A stretch of DNA of 64,000 nucleotides. It comes from Massilia litorea (lineage in GTDB: Bacteria > Pseudomonadota > Gammaproteobacteria > Burkholderiales > Burkholderiaceae_D). The stretch is from the NCBI RefSeq assembly GCF_015101885.1, contig NZ_CP062941.1, positions 744,001-808,000 of the forward strand, given 5' to 3'. Position numbers and translations under genes: made by a program. Positions 7,202 through 16,686 of this stretch are shown here, in pieces; position 1 is the first letter of the stretch; the number at the start of each line of letters is the position of its first letter. Below the pieces are notes generated by a model. It made no database searches. It worked only from the letters and a program-made list of their open reading frames with translations, and was not told where the DNA came from.

Positions 7202-9370
7202 ATGAATCTCATGCTGAACGAACCGGGACAGATGCAGTTGGTCCCCCTCGCATTTCTGCTGGCAGCGGCAATTTCCGCTTATACGGCCATGCAGGCTCTG
7301 CTCGTTGTCTTCTCCGGCTATCGTCGTGGCCTGTACAGTTTTTACGCTGCGATGAGTATCGCCGTAACGCTTTTGTTCCTGGTCGATCACCGCTTCTATA
7401 TGGCAGACGCGCCCGCGGTCACGGCCCGGCTCACGCAGTGGCGCGTGGCGTTTGCGCTGGCATTTTATCCGGCCCTGTTTGGATTCATCGCGATCTATAC
7501 CGGACAGGAACGCTACCGCCGCTGGCTGTTGCTGATGACGATCGCCAGCGCCGGTCTCGTCGCCCTCAATTTCGCCATGCCCTATAGCTTGCGCTTCGAC
7601 TCCCTGGATAGCGTACGAGTGCAATCGATGCCCTGGGGGGAAACTTTCGCACTGCGTTATGGGAGCATCAGTCGCTGGAATATCGTTTCCAGGTGCCTGA
7701 CGACGACGGTCCTGCTATGGGGCCTGGCCAGGTCCGCCCATCTCTACCGGCATGGCGCCCGACGCGCTGCAATCCTGCTGGGCCTGGCGCTACTGGCCAT
7801 GCTGGCGGCGTCGGTATCGAGTTTGCTGGTCGACCTTGGGCGTGTCCAGTTTCTCTATTTGGGCGGCATTGCCTACTTCGGGCTGATCCTGTTCATGAAC
7901 TTCTCGCTGGGAATGGATCTGCACGAAATGAACCGTGCATTGGAAAGGACTTCCAAACAGCTGCAGCACCAAATCACGCTACGCGAAAGGACCGAAGAAT
8001 ATATCCGGCAAATCGGCTTTCGCGACAGCCTGACCGGGCTCCCCAACCGCGCCAAGCTGGACGAACAGCTCGATCTGGTGTTGCGACAGGAAACCGGCAG
8101 CAAGCACGGCGCGCTGATCATGCTTGGCCTGGACGACTTCAAGACCATCAACAATGTGCTTGGACATGACGTGGGCGACACCGTCCTACAGCTGGTGGCA
8201 CAGAGGCTGGGAGCTTCCGACATAGAAGGCGGATTACTTACTCGCTATGGTGGAGACGAATTCAGTTTCCTGTTTCCCGATCTTGCCTTCGATACACGCG
8301 AGCCGACGGAGGTGGCATGCGACATTGCAAGTCGCTGCCTGCATATCTTGTCCCAACCATTCGCGTTCAATGACAGGACGCTTGACGTTGGGGCATGTGC
8401 CGGCATTTCGGTATTCGCCTACCCCTCCCCGTTGGCAAAGAAGCCTCTGCAATGCGCGGAAATGGCGCTGGCGCGTGCCAAGTCCGCCGGGCGCGGCAGC
8501 ATCCAGCTATATGAATCCGGGATGCAGACCGAACTGGCAGAGAAGCACGAGCTCGAGCGCGACATGCGCATTGGCCTGAAGCGAGGCGAATTCCAACTCT
8601 ATTACCAGCCTCAAGTGGATTTTCAGGGCAATGTCCTCGGTGCCGAAGCATTGCTGCGCTGGCGGCATCCCGGCAAAGGGTTCGTTTCGCCCGCTGTCTT
8701 CATCCCGATCGCGGAACGGAGCGGCTTCGTTCACGACCTGGGAACATGGGTGTTACAGCAGGCGTGTGAACAGGTTGGACAGCTGGCCCGAAACGTCCCG
8801 GCCTTTGACGGCCACATTTCCGTGAATATCAGTAACTGGCAAATCAACCAGAGAGGTTTCGATAGCCACGTCCAGGACATCCTCGCGAACGCCGGGGCGG
8901 ACGCCTCCCGCCTGACGCTTGAAATAACGGAAAGCCTGTTCATCCACGACCTGAACGACGCCATCGCGCGGATTAACGCCTTGCGCGCTCTCGGCTTACG
9001 CTTCAGCATCGATGACTTCGGCACCGGGTATGCGTCCTTGTCCTACCTGCGCCGGCTGCCGATCGATGAACTAAAAATCGACCAGAGCTTCGTCAAGAAC
9101 CTGGGCATGAACGCCCGCGATACCGACCTGGTCGAGACGATCGTCCGCATTGCGCGCCACATGGACATGCAGGTGGTCGCAGAGGGTGTTGAAAACGAGA
9201 CGCAACGCGCCACGCTGGCGAAGATGAATATCTGGGCGCTGCAGGGCTATTACATCGCGCGGCCGATGGACAAGGACGCGTTTCTGGCCTGGCTCACCGA
9301 ACGCCGCGAAACAGTCTCACCGCCCGGCAGCAGCATCCCTGCTGGCGCCAGGTCCGACATTCGGACATGA
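7202..9370 (+). CDS. Membrane-anchored GGDEF-EAL cyclic-di-GMP protein
   Basis: 722 residues. Residues 15-235 form about seven hydrophobic helices, a 7TM-like sensor. A coiled segment (240-265) leads to a GGDEF domain with intact GGDEF (350-354), then an EAL domain with AEALLRW (EAL 482-484), LEITES (573-578), DDFGTGY (604-610) and AEGVE. Both diguanylate cyclase and phosphodiesterase sites therefore look complete, so the net activity cannot be predicted. No RxxD inhibitory site precedes GGDEF, so product inhibition of the cyclase is unlikely. The start has GGAG about six bases upstream. Monocistronic; a promoter lies at 7073-7101. Expected to adjust the switch between motility and biofilm at the inner membrane. 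Confidence 0.93.
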   Translation: MNLMLNEPGQMQLVPLAFLLAAAISAYTAMQALLVVFSGYRRGLYSFYAAMSIAVTLLFLVDHRFYMADAPAVTARLTQWRVAFALAFYPALFGFIAIYTGQERYRRWLLLMTIASAGLVALNFAMPYSLRFDSLDSVRVQSMPWGETFALRYGSISRWNIVSRCLTTTVLLWGLARSAHLYRHGARRAAILLGLALLAMLAASVSSLLVDLGRVQFLYLGGIAYFGLILFMNFSLGMDLHEMNRALERTSKQLQHQITLRERTEEYIRQIGFRDSLTGLPNRAKLDEQLDLVLRQETGSKHGALIMLGLDDFKTINNVLGHDVGDTVLQLVAQRLGASDIEGGLLTRYGGDEFSFLFPDLAFDTREPTEVACDIASRCLHILSQPFAFNDRTLDVGACAGISVFAYPSPLAKKPLQCAEMALARAKSAGRGSIQLYESGMQTELAEKHELERDMRIGLKRGEFQLYYQPQVDFQGNVLGAEALLRWRHPGKGFVSPAVFIPIAERSGFVHDLGTWVLQQACEQVGQLARNVPAFDGHISVNISNWQINQRGFDSHVQDILANAGADASRLTLEITESLFIHDLNDAIARINALRALGLRFSIDDFGTGYASLSYLRRLPIDELKIDQSFVKNLGMNARDTDLVETIVRIARHMDMQVVAEGVENETQRATLAKMNIWALQGYYIARPMDKDAFLAWLTERRETVSPPGSSIPAGARSDIRT

Positions 9371-9436
9371 CCTCCGCCTCACTGCAGCGCTACAGTTGAG
9401 TGCGTGTCCGAATGTCATCCCTGTCCCTGATTTTGC

Positions 9437-10210
9437 TCAATCGAACTTCGAAAAGTCCGGCTTGCGCTTCTGGAAGAAAGCCGTGAACGCTTCCTTCGCC
9501 TCGGCACCGACCAGCATGGCGCCGAACTGCTTGTTTTCGACATTCATCGTCTCAGCGACGATGGCCGCGCGCGGACGGCGCATCAGGGCCTTGGTGGCGC
9601 GGATCGAGGCGGCAGGCAGCGCCACCAGTTTCATCGCCTGGCCCTGCGCGAAGGCGAGCAGCTCGGCGGCCGGAAGCACTTTGGCAACGATGCCCATCTC
9701 GAAGGCTTCCTGCGCCGTAAACGCTTCGCCCAGCATCAGCTTCTCGGCGGCGCGGGTGTAGCCGGCGGCTTGCGCGACGAGCAGGGACGAGGCGAATTCC
9801 GGGCACAGGCCGAGCTGGGTAAACGGCATCGAGAACCTGGCGTTGTCGGCGCAATAGACCAGGTCGCAGTGCATCAGCATCGTGGTGCCGATGCCGACCG
9901 CGGCGCCGGCGACGGCGGCGACGACCGGCTTGGTGCAGCCCTCCAGCGCTTTCATGAACTGGAAGACCGGACGGTCTTCGGTCATGGCGCCGTCGCCGGC
10001 GTTGTTCAGGAAGTCGTCGAGGTCGTTACCGGCGGTGAAAATCTCTGGCTTGCCGGTGATGAGGACGGCGCGTACTTGCGGGTCCTGCTCGGCGTCGAGG
10101 AGCGCCTCGGCCATGGTCGAATACATGGCGCCGGTGATGGCGTTCTTGCGCTCGAGGCGGTCGAATTCGATGGTCAGAACACCGTTGGTTTTGGTCGTTT
10201 GAATGCTCAT
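9437..10210 (-). CDS. Enoyl-CoA hydratase/isomerase family protein
   Basis: 257 residues of the crotonase fold. The oxyanion-hole segments are FTAGNDLDDF and AGAAVGIGTTM; PEFASSLL occupies the region of the second catalytic acid. Enzymes of this family hydrate 2-enoyl-CoA or shift its double bond. The frame continues upstream through a palindromic repeat, but the crotonase domain starts at MSIQTTKTNGVL, so 10210 is chosen. It is the last gene of the beta-oxidation operon (15786 to 9437) and is separated from the thiolase gene by the repeat pair at 10248-10313. The cargo could be fatty acids or branched acyl chains. Confidence 0.88.
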   Translation of the reverse strand: MSIQTTKTNGVLTIEFDRLERKNAITGAMYSTMAEALLDAEQDPQVRAVLITGKPEIFTAGNDLDDFLNNAGDGAMTEDRPVFQFMKALEGCTKPVVAAVAGAAVGIGTTMLMHCDLVYCADNARFSMPFTQLGLCPEFASSLLVAQAAGYTRAAEKLMLGEAFTAQEAFEMGIVAKVLPAAELLAFAQGQAMKLVALPAASIRATKALMRRPRAAIVAETMNVENKQFGAMLVGAEAKEAFTAFFQKRKPDFSKFD

Positions 10211-10247
10211 GATGTTTTTGTCTCCCGGGTTTTCAGAAGCACGAAAA

Positions 10248-10313
10248 CGCGTGGGCACAAGTGCCCACCCTACGTTACGCGACGGCCGTAGGGTGGGCAC
10301 TCGTGCCCACGCG
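10248..10313. repeat. REP-like palindromic repeat, inverted pair (site A)
   Basis: Two copies of the same palindrome in opposite orientation: 10248-10273 (CGCGTGGGCAC..GTGCCCACCCTAC) and 10288-10313 (GTAGGGTGGGCAC..GTGCCCACGCG). Each can form a hairpin and the pair can form a cruciform, as in REPIN elements. It lies between the thiolase and hydratase genes of one operon, so it would be transcribed and could affect mRNA stability. Confidence 0.85.
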
Positions 10314-10366
10314 GTGATACGTGCCGGCCGCATCAACGAACACGCTGACACGGCCACTGTTCACAA

Positions 10367-11563
10367 TTAAACGCGCTCGATGATACCGGCCGCGCCCATG
10401 CCGGCACCGACGCACATCGTCACCATGCCGTATTTCAGGTTATTGCGGCGCAGTGCGTGCACGACGGTCGCGGCGCGGATGGCACCGGTTGCGCCCAGCG
10501 GGTGGCCGAGGGCGATCGCGCCGCCCATCGGGTTGACCTTGCTGGTGTCCAGGCCGAGGTCGCGGATCACGGCCAATGCCTGCGCGGCAAAGGCTTCGTT
10601 CAGTTCGATCCAGTCCAGCTGGTCCTGGGTGATGCCGGCGGCGGCCAGCGCCGCAGGAATCGCGACCTTCGGGCCGATGCCCATGATCTCCGGCGGCACG
10701 CCGCGCACGGCGAACGAGGAGAATTTAGCGAGCGGAGTCAGGTTGTGCTCGCGCAGGATCTTCTCGCTGACGACGATCAGGGCGCCGGCGCCGTCCGACA
10801 TCTGCGACGAGGTCGCGGCGGTGACGGTGCCTTTCGCCGCGAAGACGGGCTTGAGCTTGGCCATGCCTTCCGGGCTGGCGTCGGCGCGCGGGCCTTCGTC
10901 GAGGTCGACGGTGCGGCGCTTGACCGAGATCTCGCCGGTCGCCAGGTTCGGCGTGCGGGTGATGATCTCGACCGGGGTGATCTCGTCCTTGAACAGGCCT
11001 GCCTGCTGGGCCGCGATGGCGCGGCGGTGCGATTCCAGGCCGAATGCGTCCTGGTCTTCGCGCGACACTTTCCACTGCTGGGCGACCTTCTCTGCGGTCA
11101 GGCCCATGCCGTAGGCCAGGCCCACGTTCTCGTCCTTAAAGGTGTCCATGTTGATCGACGGGTGGTGGCCCATCATCGGCACCATCGACATCGATTCGAC
11201 ACCGCCGGCGATCATCACGTCGGCTTCGCCGACGCGGATGCGGTCGGCCGCCATCGCCAGGGCGGTGATGCCCGAGGCGCAGTAGCGGTTGACGGTCACG
11301 CCGCCGACCGTGTTCGGCAGGCCGGCCAGCACCACCGAATTACGGGCGATATTAAAACCCTGCTCCGCTTCCGGGAACGAGCAGCCGACGATGGCGTCGA
11401 CGATCAGTGCCGGGTCCAGGTTCGGCACGGCGGCCATCGCACCGCGGATCGCGGCGACCAGCAGGTCGTCCGGACGGGTGGTCTTGAACATGCCGCGTGG
11501 CGCCTTGCCGATCGGGGTGCGGGTCGCTGCGACGATGTATGCGTCTTGAAGTTGTTTGCTCAT
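10367..11563 (-). CDS. Acetyl-CoA C-acyltransferase (thiolase)
   Basis: 398 residues, the normal thiolase length. The acyl-accepting cysteine is in NRYCASGIT (C95). The C-terminal motifs GGAIALGHPLGATGAIR and CVGAGMGAAG supply the catalytic histidine and second cysteine. It carries out the last step of beta-oxidation, cleaving 3-ketoacyl-CoA with CoA. It sits directly downstream of the HAD-hydratase fusion (15 bases), so it is probably translated from the same mRNA. FadA/FadI-like is the best assignment; a biosynthetic PhaA role is less likely in this operon. Confidence 0.93.
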   Translation of the reverse strand: MSKQLQDAYIVAATRTPIGKAPRGMFKTTRPDDLLVAAIRGAMAAVPNLDPALIVDAIVGCSFPEAEQGFNIARNSVVLAGLPNTVGGVTVNRYCASGITALAMAADRIRVGEADVMIAGGVESMSMVPMMGHHPSINMDTFKDENVGLAYGMGLTAEKVAQQWKVSREDQDAFGLESHRRAIAAQQAGLFKDEITPVEIITRTPNLATGEISVKRRTVDLDEGPRADASPEGMAKLKPVFAAKGTVTAATSSQMSDGAGALIVVSEKILREHNLTPLAKFSSFAVRGVPPEIMGIGPKVAIPAALAAAGITQDQLDWIELNEAFAAQALAVIRDLGLDTSKVNPMGGAIALGHPLGATGAIRAATVVHALRRNNLKYGMVTMCVGAGMGAAGIIERV

Positions 11564-11578
11564 GTCATTCGTCCTTGA

Positions 11579-13975
11579 TTAGTTCCGCACTGGCTTGCCG
11601 GTCTGCATCATGCCCATGATCCGCTCTTGCGTCTTCGGGTTGTTCAGCAGTTCGATGAAGGCTTTACGTTCCATGTCGAGCAGCCACTGCTCCGACACCA
11701 CGCTGCCCTGGTCGACGTCGCCGCCGGTCACGATCTCGGCGATCATGTCGCCCAGCTTGTAGTCGTGGGCCGAGATGAAGCCGCCGTCACGCATGTTGAC
11801 CAGCTGGCCGCGGATCGTCGCCCAGCCGTAGCGGCCGGTCACGGTCACAGGGCGCTGCAGCGGTGCGCGGTAGCCGGCGTCGAACATCGCGCGCGCCTGG
11901 ACCTTCGCCACGTGCAGCAGCTCGTAGGCGTTGAAGACGATGATGTCGTCTTCCTTCAGGTAACCCATTGCCTTCGCTTCCAGTGCCGACTTCGACACCT
12001 GCGCGGTGGCGGCGTTGGTGAAACCGGTCTTCAGGAATTGCAGGATGTCGTTGCCCTTGGCTTCCGTGAAGGCGCGCACTGCCGCTTCCTTCAGGCCGCC
12101 GCCGGCCGGCACCAGGCCGACGCCAACTTCGACCAGGCCGATATAGGACTCGATCGAGGCGACACGCTTCGACGCGTGCAGGGCCATCTCGCAGCCGCCG
12201 CCCAGCGCCAGGCCGGCGACAGCCGCCACGACCGGCACGTTCGAGTACTTCATCTGCATGAAGGTGTCCTGCAGTTCCTTGACGATCGGGTCCATCGCTT
12301 TCGCGCCGCCGGCCATGAAGGCAGGCAGGGCCGATTGCAGGTCCGCGCCGGCCGAGAAGGCGCCGCCTTCGGTGGCGTCGGTATTCCAGATCACCAGGCC
12401 CTTGAAGTTCTTCTCGGCCTCTGCGAGACCGCGCTTCAGGCCCTGGATCACGCCGTCGCCGATGACGTGCATCTTGGTCTTGAGCGAAATGATCAGGACC
12501 TCGTCGCCGGTGTGCCACAGGCGCACCGAGTCGTCCTCGAACACGGTGGTGCCGGCGGTTTTCGCGTCGGTGACGCCTGCGCCCAGCACCGGTGCACGGA
12601 AGGCCTGGCGCTCGTACACGGCCAGGGTCGAGCGCGGCACATAGCTGTTCGATGCGGCCGAGTACGAACCCTCGACGGTGTGCACGCCCTTCTCGGCGAC
12701 TTGTCCCTCGAAGACCCATGCTGGCAGCGGGGTGTTGGTCAGCGCCTTGCCGCTATCGATGTCTTCCTTGACCCACTGCGCGATCTGGGTCCAGCCGGCG
12801 GCTTGCCAGGTCTCGAACGGACCGACGCTCCAGCCGAAGCCCCAGCGCATCGCGAAGTCGATGTCGCGCGCGTTGTCGGCGATGGTGTCGAGGTGCACTG
12901 CGATGTAGTGGAAGGCGTCGCGGTAGATCGCCCACAGGAACTGCGCCTGCGGGTTGGTCGATTCGCGCAGCGCCTTGAACTTCTTGACCGGGTCCTTTTC
13001 CTTCAGGATGCGCGCGACGATGTCGGCTGCCTTGCCGCCGCCTGCGACGTATTCGCCGGTCGCAAAATCGAGGCGCTGGATGTCCTTGCCGACTTTCTTG
13101 TAGAAGCCGCCGCCGCTCTTCTGGCCCAGGGCGCCCTTCTCGATCAGTTTCGACAGGACTTCAGGCGTCTTGTACACGCTGAAGAACGGATCGTCCTGCA
13201 GGGTGTCCTGCATGGTCTTGATCACGTGGCCCATCGTGTCCAGGCCGACGACATCGGCGGTACGGAAGGTGCCCGACTTCGCGCGGCCCAGCTTGGCGCC
13301 GGTCAAGTCGTCGACCACGTCCACCGACAGGCCGAATTTTTCGGCTTCGTGGATGGTGGCCAGCATGCCGAAGATGCCGACGCGGTTGGCGATGAAGTTC
13401 GGCGTGTCCTTGGCGCGCACGACGCCTTTACCGAGGGTCGATGTCAGGAAGGTCTCGAGCTGGTCGAGGATTTCCGGATTGGTCGACGTGGTCGGGATCA
13501 GCTCGACCAGGTGCATGTAGCGCGGCGGGTTGAAGAAGTGGACGCCGCAGAAGCGCGCCTTCAGGTTCTCATCGAAACCTTCGGCCAGCTTGTTGATCGA
13601 CAGGCCCGAGGTGTTCGAGGCGAAGATCGCGTTTTGGGCGATGTGCGGCGCGACCTTGGCGTACAGGTCGTGCTTCCAGTCCATGCGCTCGGCGATCGCT
13701 TCGATGATCAGGTCGCAGCCGGCCAGCACGTCGAGGTTGTCTTCGTAGTTGGCGACTTCGATCAGCGATGCGTCATCCTTGTTGCCCAGCGGGGCCGGCG
13801 ACAGTTTTTTGAGGTTCTCGATGGCGCGCAGCACGATGCCGTTCTTCGGGCCTTCCTTGGCCGGCAGGTCGAACAGCACGACAGGCACCTTGGCGTTGAC
13901 GCAGTGCGCAGCGATCTGCGCGCCCATCACGCCCGCGCCCAGCACGGCGACTTTCTTGACGGTGAAATTGGTCAT
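11579..13975 (-). CDS. 3-hydroxyacyl-CoA dehydrogenase / enoyl-CoA hydratase fusion (FadN-type)
   Basis: 798 residues. An N-terminal Rossmann domain (VAVLGAGVMGAQIAAHC) and the 3-hydroxyacyl-CoA dehydrogenase segments (FFNPPRYMHLVEL, NFIANRVG) occupy about 1-400. A crotonase domain follows at roughly 480-700 (VIWNTDATEGGAFSAGADL; ALGGGCEMALH). This order, dehydrogenase first, matches the FadN type and is the reverse of E. coli FadB/FadJ. It catalyses hydration of enoyl-CoA and NAD-dependent oxidation of the 3-hydroxyacyl-CoA. It is 20 bases downstream of the acyl-CoA dehydrogenase gene in the TetR-headed operon. Confidence 0.93.
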   Translation of the reverse strand: MTNFTVKKVAVLGAGVMGAQIAAHCVNAKVPVVLFDLPAKEGPKNGIVLRAIENLKKLSPAPLGNKDDASLIEVANYEDNLDVLAGCDLIIEAIAERMDWKHDLYAKVAPHIAQNAIFASNTSGLSINKLAEGFDENLKARFCGVHFFNPPRYMHLVELIPTTSTNPEILDQLETFLTSTLGKGVVRAKDTPNFIANRVGIFGMLATIHEAEKFGLSVDVVDDLTGAKLGRAKSGTFRTADVVGLDTMGHVIKTMQDTLQDDPFFSVYKTPEVLSKLIEKGALGQKSGGGFYKKVGKDIQRLDFATGEYVAGGGKAADIVARILKEKDPVKKFKALRESTNPQAQFLWAIYRDAFHYIAVHLDTIADNARDIDFAMRWGFGWSVGPFETWQAAGWTQIAQWVKEDIDSGKALTNTPLPAWVFEGQVAEKGVHTVEGSYSAASNSYVPRSTLAVYERQAFRAPVLGAGVTDAKTAGTTVFEDDSVRLWHTGDEVLIISLKTKMHVIGDGVIQGLKRGLAEAEKNFKGLVIWNTDATEGGAFSAGADLQSALPAFMAGGAKAMDPIVKELQDTFMQMKYSNVPVVAAVAGLALGGGCEMALHASKRVASIESYIGLVEVGVGLVPAGGGLKEAAVRAFTEAKGNDILQFLKTGFTNAATAQVSKSALEAKAMGYLKEDDIIVFNAYELLHVAKVQARAMFDAGYRAPLQRPVTVTGRYGWATIRGQLVNMRDGGFISAHDYKLGDMIAEIVTGGDVDQGSVVSEQWLLDMERKAFIELLNNPKTQERIMGMMQTGKPVRN

Positions 13976-13995
13976 GGTTTTTATCCCTTGCGTTC

Positions 13996-15786
13996 TTAGA
14001 ACAGGTCGGCGTCGAGCGCCATCAGGTTGGCGGAACCCGAGCGTGCCTGGCGGATCAGCATCGCGGTTTCCGGGTACAGGCGGGCAAAGTAGAAGCGCGC
14101 GGTGGCCAGCTTCGATGCATAGAACTTGTCATCGGAATCCTGCTTGGACAGCGCGATCTTCGCCATCTGCGCGAAGAAGTACGAGAACACCATGTGGCCC
14201 ACGACGCGCAGGTAAGGCACGGCAGCGGCGCCGACTTCGTCCTGGTTCGTGAATGCCTTCATGCCGATTTCCATGGTCAGCTTGCCGACCTTGTCGCCGA
14301 GTTCGCCCAGCGGGGTCACGAATTCGGACATCGCCTCGTCGAGGCCGTTCTCTTCGACGAATGCCTTGATCTTCTCGCCGAAGGCGCGCAGCTTGGCGCC
14401 GTTGTCCATCAGGATCTTACGGCCCAGCAGGTCCAGCGACTGGATGGTGTTGGTGCCTTCGTAGATCATGTTGATGCGCGCATCGCGCACATATTGCTCC
14501 ATGCCCCACTCGCTGATGTAGCCGTGGCCGCCGTAGACCTGCATCGCTTCCGAGGTGGCGATCCAGCCGTTGTCGGTGATGAAGGCTTTAACGATCGGGG
14601 TCAGCAGCGCGACTTCGCCGGCGGCTTCCTTGCGGACATCTTCGTCCGGGTGGTTCAGTTCGCGGTCGATCTGCAGCGCGACATACGAGCACACTGCACG
14701 CGCGCCTTCGGCGTAGGCTTTAGCAGTGAGTAACATGCGGCGCACGTCCGGGTGCACGATGATCGGGTCGGCTGGCTTGTCCGGTGCCTTCGGGCCCGAC
14801 AGGCTGCGCATCTGGATGCGGTCCTTGGCGTAGACCAGGGCGTTCTGGTAAGCGACTTCGGTCAGGCCGAGCGACTGCATGCCGACGCCGAGGCGGGCGG
14901 CGTTCATGAACACGAACATCGCGTTCAGGCCTTTATGCGGCTGGCCGATCAGGGTGCCGACGGCGCCGTCCAGGTTCATCTGGCAGGTGGCGTTGCCGTG
15001 GATGCCCATCTTTTCTTCGATGGCGCCGCAGAAGATCGGGTTGCGTTCGCCCAGCGAGCCGTCCGCGTTCGGCAGGAATTTCGGCACCAGGAACAGCGAG
15101 ATGCCTTTCGAACCTTCCGGTGCGTCCGGCAGGCGCGCCAGCACCAGATGGATGATGTTTTCGGCAACGTCGTGTTCGCCGGCGGAAATGAAAATCTTGG
15201 AGCCGGTGATTTTATAGGTGCCGTCGCCCTGCGGCTCGGCCTTCGAGCGCAAGAGGCCCAGGTCGGTACCGCAATGCGCTTCGGTCAGGCACATGGTGCC
15301 GGTCCACTCGCCCGAGACCAGCTTCGGCAGGTAGAACTGCTTCTGCTCGTCCGTGCCGTGTTCCTTCAGGCACTCGTAGGCGCCGTGCGACAGGCCCGGG
15401 TACATGGTCCAGGCCTGGTTGGCCGAGTTCAGCATTTCGTAGAACGAATTGTTCAGCGAAACCGGCAGACCCTGGCCGCCGTATTCCGGATCGCAGGCCA
15501 GCGCCGCCCAGCCGCCTTCGACGTACTGTTTATAGGCTTCCTTGAAACCCTTCGGGGTGGTCACGGTCTTGGTGGCGGCGTCGAAATGGCAGCCTTCGCG
15601 GTCGCCCGAGTGGTTCAGCGGGAACAGCACTTCCTGGGTGAACTTCGCGCCTTCTTCCAGCACCTGGTTGATGATGTCGGCGTCGATTTCCTGGTAGGCG
15701 GGCAGGTTCTTGAATTCTTCGGTGACGTTGAGGAATTCATGCAGCACAAACTGCATATCCCGGATTGGCGCGACGTACTGACCCAT
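13996..15786 (-). CDS. Acyl-CoA dehydrogenase (FadE/DmdC-like)
   Basis: 596 residues, longer than the usual 380-residue enzyme because of a C-terminal extension typical of the DmdC/FadE5 group. FAD-binding segments are CLTEAHCGTDLG and ITGSKIFISAGEHD. The catalytic base is the glutamate of IYEGTNTIQSLDLLGRK. It introduces the first double bond of beta-oxidation and passes electrons to ETF. It is the first enzyme gene after the TetR regulator, with a 65-base gap, and heads the run of four catabolic genes. Confidence 0.93.
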   Translation of the reverse strand: MGQYVAPIRDMQFVLHEFLNVTEEFKNLPAYQEIDADIINQVLEEGAKFTQEVLFPLNHSGDREGCHFDAATKTVTTPKGFKEAYKQYVEGGWAALACDPEYGGQGLPVSLNNSFYEMLNSANQAWTMYPGLSHGAYECLKEHGTDEQKQFYLPKLVSGEWTGTMCLTEAHCGTDLGLLRSKAEPQGDGTYKITGSKIFISAGEHDVAENIIHLVLARLPDAPEGSKGISLFLVPKFLPNADGSLGERNPIFCGAIEEKMGIHGNATCQMNLDGAVGTLIGQPHKGLNAMFVFMNAARLGVGMQSLGLTEVAYQNALVYAKDRIQMRSLSGPKAPDKPADPIIVHPDVRRMLLTAKAYAEGARAVCSYVALQIDRELNHPDEDVRKEAAGEVALLTPIVKAFITDNGWIATSEAMQVYGGHGYISEWGMEQYVRDARINMIYEGTNTIQSLDLLGRKILMDNGAKLRAFGEKIKAFVEENGLDEAMSEFVTPLGELGDKVGKLTMEIGMKAFTNQDEVGAAAVPYLRVVGHMVFSYFFAQMAKIALSKQDSDDKFYASKLATARFYFARLYPETAMLIRQARSGSANLMALDADLF

Positions 15787-15851
15787 GGTGTTCTCCTGAT
15801 GAAGGTGAGATTTGTTTGTAACTGAAGAGCGGGCGGCGAGGCCGGCCGCAT

Positions 15852-16463
15852 TTAATCTGAATGCTTGCTGTGAACCGGATTGCGGTAATTCTCGATCAGC
15901 CGGGCGAAGCCGCGGTTGGCGCGGTCGAGCGCGCCGGGGACGCGCAGGAAACGTGCGTCGTGGTGCAGGGCCAGGATCAGCCCGTACATCTCGTAGACCA
16001 GTTGCTGCGGGTCGGCGCCCGTTTGCAGGTCGCCGCAGTCGATGCTTTGCTGCACGGCGCGCAGCAGTGCGCCCTGCCAGGCACGCACCATCGCTACCAG
16101 CGATTCGCGGATCGGGCCTGGCCGGTCATCGTACTCCACCGCGCCGCTGATATAAATGCAACCCGATGCGATTTCGACCGATACCCGCTTGACCCAGCGT
16201 GCAAACATCGATTCCAGGCGCGGCAAGCCGCGTGCTTCCTTGACGCTTGGGAAAAACACTTCCTGTTCGAAACGGTGGTGGTAGAGCTTGAGCACTTCCA
16301 TCTGCAAATCTTCGCGCGAACCGAAGTGGGCAAACACGCCCGACTTGCTCATGTTCATGCGATCCGCGAGCAAGCCGATGGTCAGGCCTTCGAGGCCATT
16401 ACGGCTGGCCAGCTCGAGCGCGACGTCGAGAATCGCCGCCCGCGTCTGCTCGCCCTTGCGCAT
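15852..16463 (-). CDS. TetR/AcrR-family transcriptional regulator
   Basis: 203 residues. The N-terminal helix-turn-helix is standard (TRAAILDVALELASRNG; FAHFGSREDL). The C-terminal half is the ligand-binding, dimerising part. By position it is the likely repressor of the beta-oxidation operon that follows on the same strand, with an acyl-CoA as plausible ligand; no operator was identified with confidence. Confidence 0.9.
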   Translation of the reverse strand: MRKGEQTRAAILDVALELASRNGLEGLTIGLLADRMNMSKSGVFAHFGSREDLQMEVLKLYHHRFEQEVFFPSVKEARGLPRLESMFARWVKRVSVEIASGCIYISGAVEYDDRPGPIRESLVAMVRAWQGALLRAVQQSIDCGDLQTGADPQQLVYEMYGLILALHHDARFLRVPGALDRANRGFARLIENYRNPVHSKHSD

Positions 16464-16577
16464 GAATTTTGCTGAAGTGTTGATACGTTTCCCCTGGGTG
16501 AATCGAAAAATCCGAACGCTCGTACTATTATCTATCAGGCGTGGAATGTCAAACGGGAACTTAGAGGTGGGGTTCTA

Positions 16578-16634
16578 GTAGCATCGGCCCTCCGTGCCGA
16601 TGCTACAGTAGGGTGGGCACTCCGTGCCCACGCG
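16578..16634. repeat. Palindromic hairpin followed by a REP-like copy (site B1)
   Basis: 16578-16606 is a hairpin with arms GTAGCATCGGC and GCCGATGCTAC. One base later, 16608-16634 is the standard repeat GTAGGGTGGGCAC-TCC-GTGCCCACGCG. The first hairpin has a different stem but the same CTCCGT around its loop, as if it were a diverged member of the family. Confidence 0.8.
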
Positions 16635-16686
16635 AACGGTCGAACCATGTTGGCTTCGCTTTGGGCGCCGCCGATGACATCACGTT

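Noticed and set aside
11627..13999. A 790-codon plus-strand frame opposite the HAD-hydratase fusion
   Set aside because: Typical long shadow ORF in high-GC DNA; the minus strand has an unambiguous family match.
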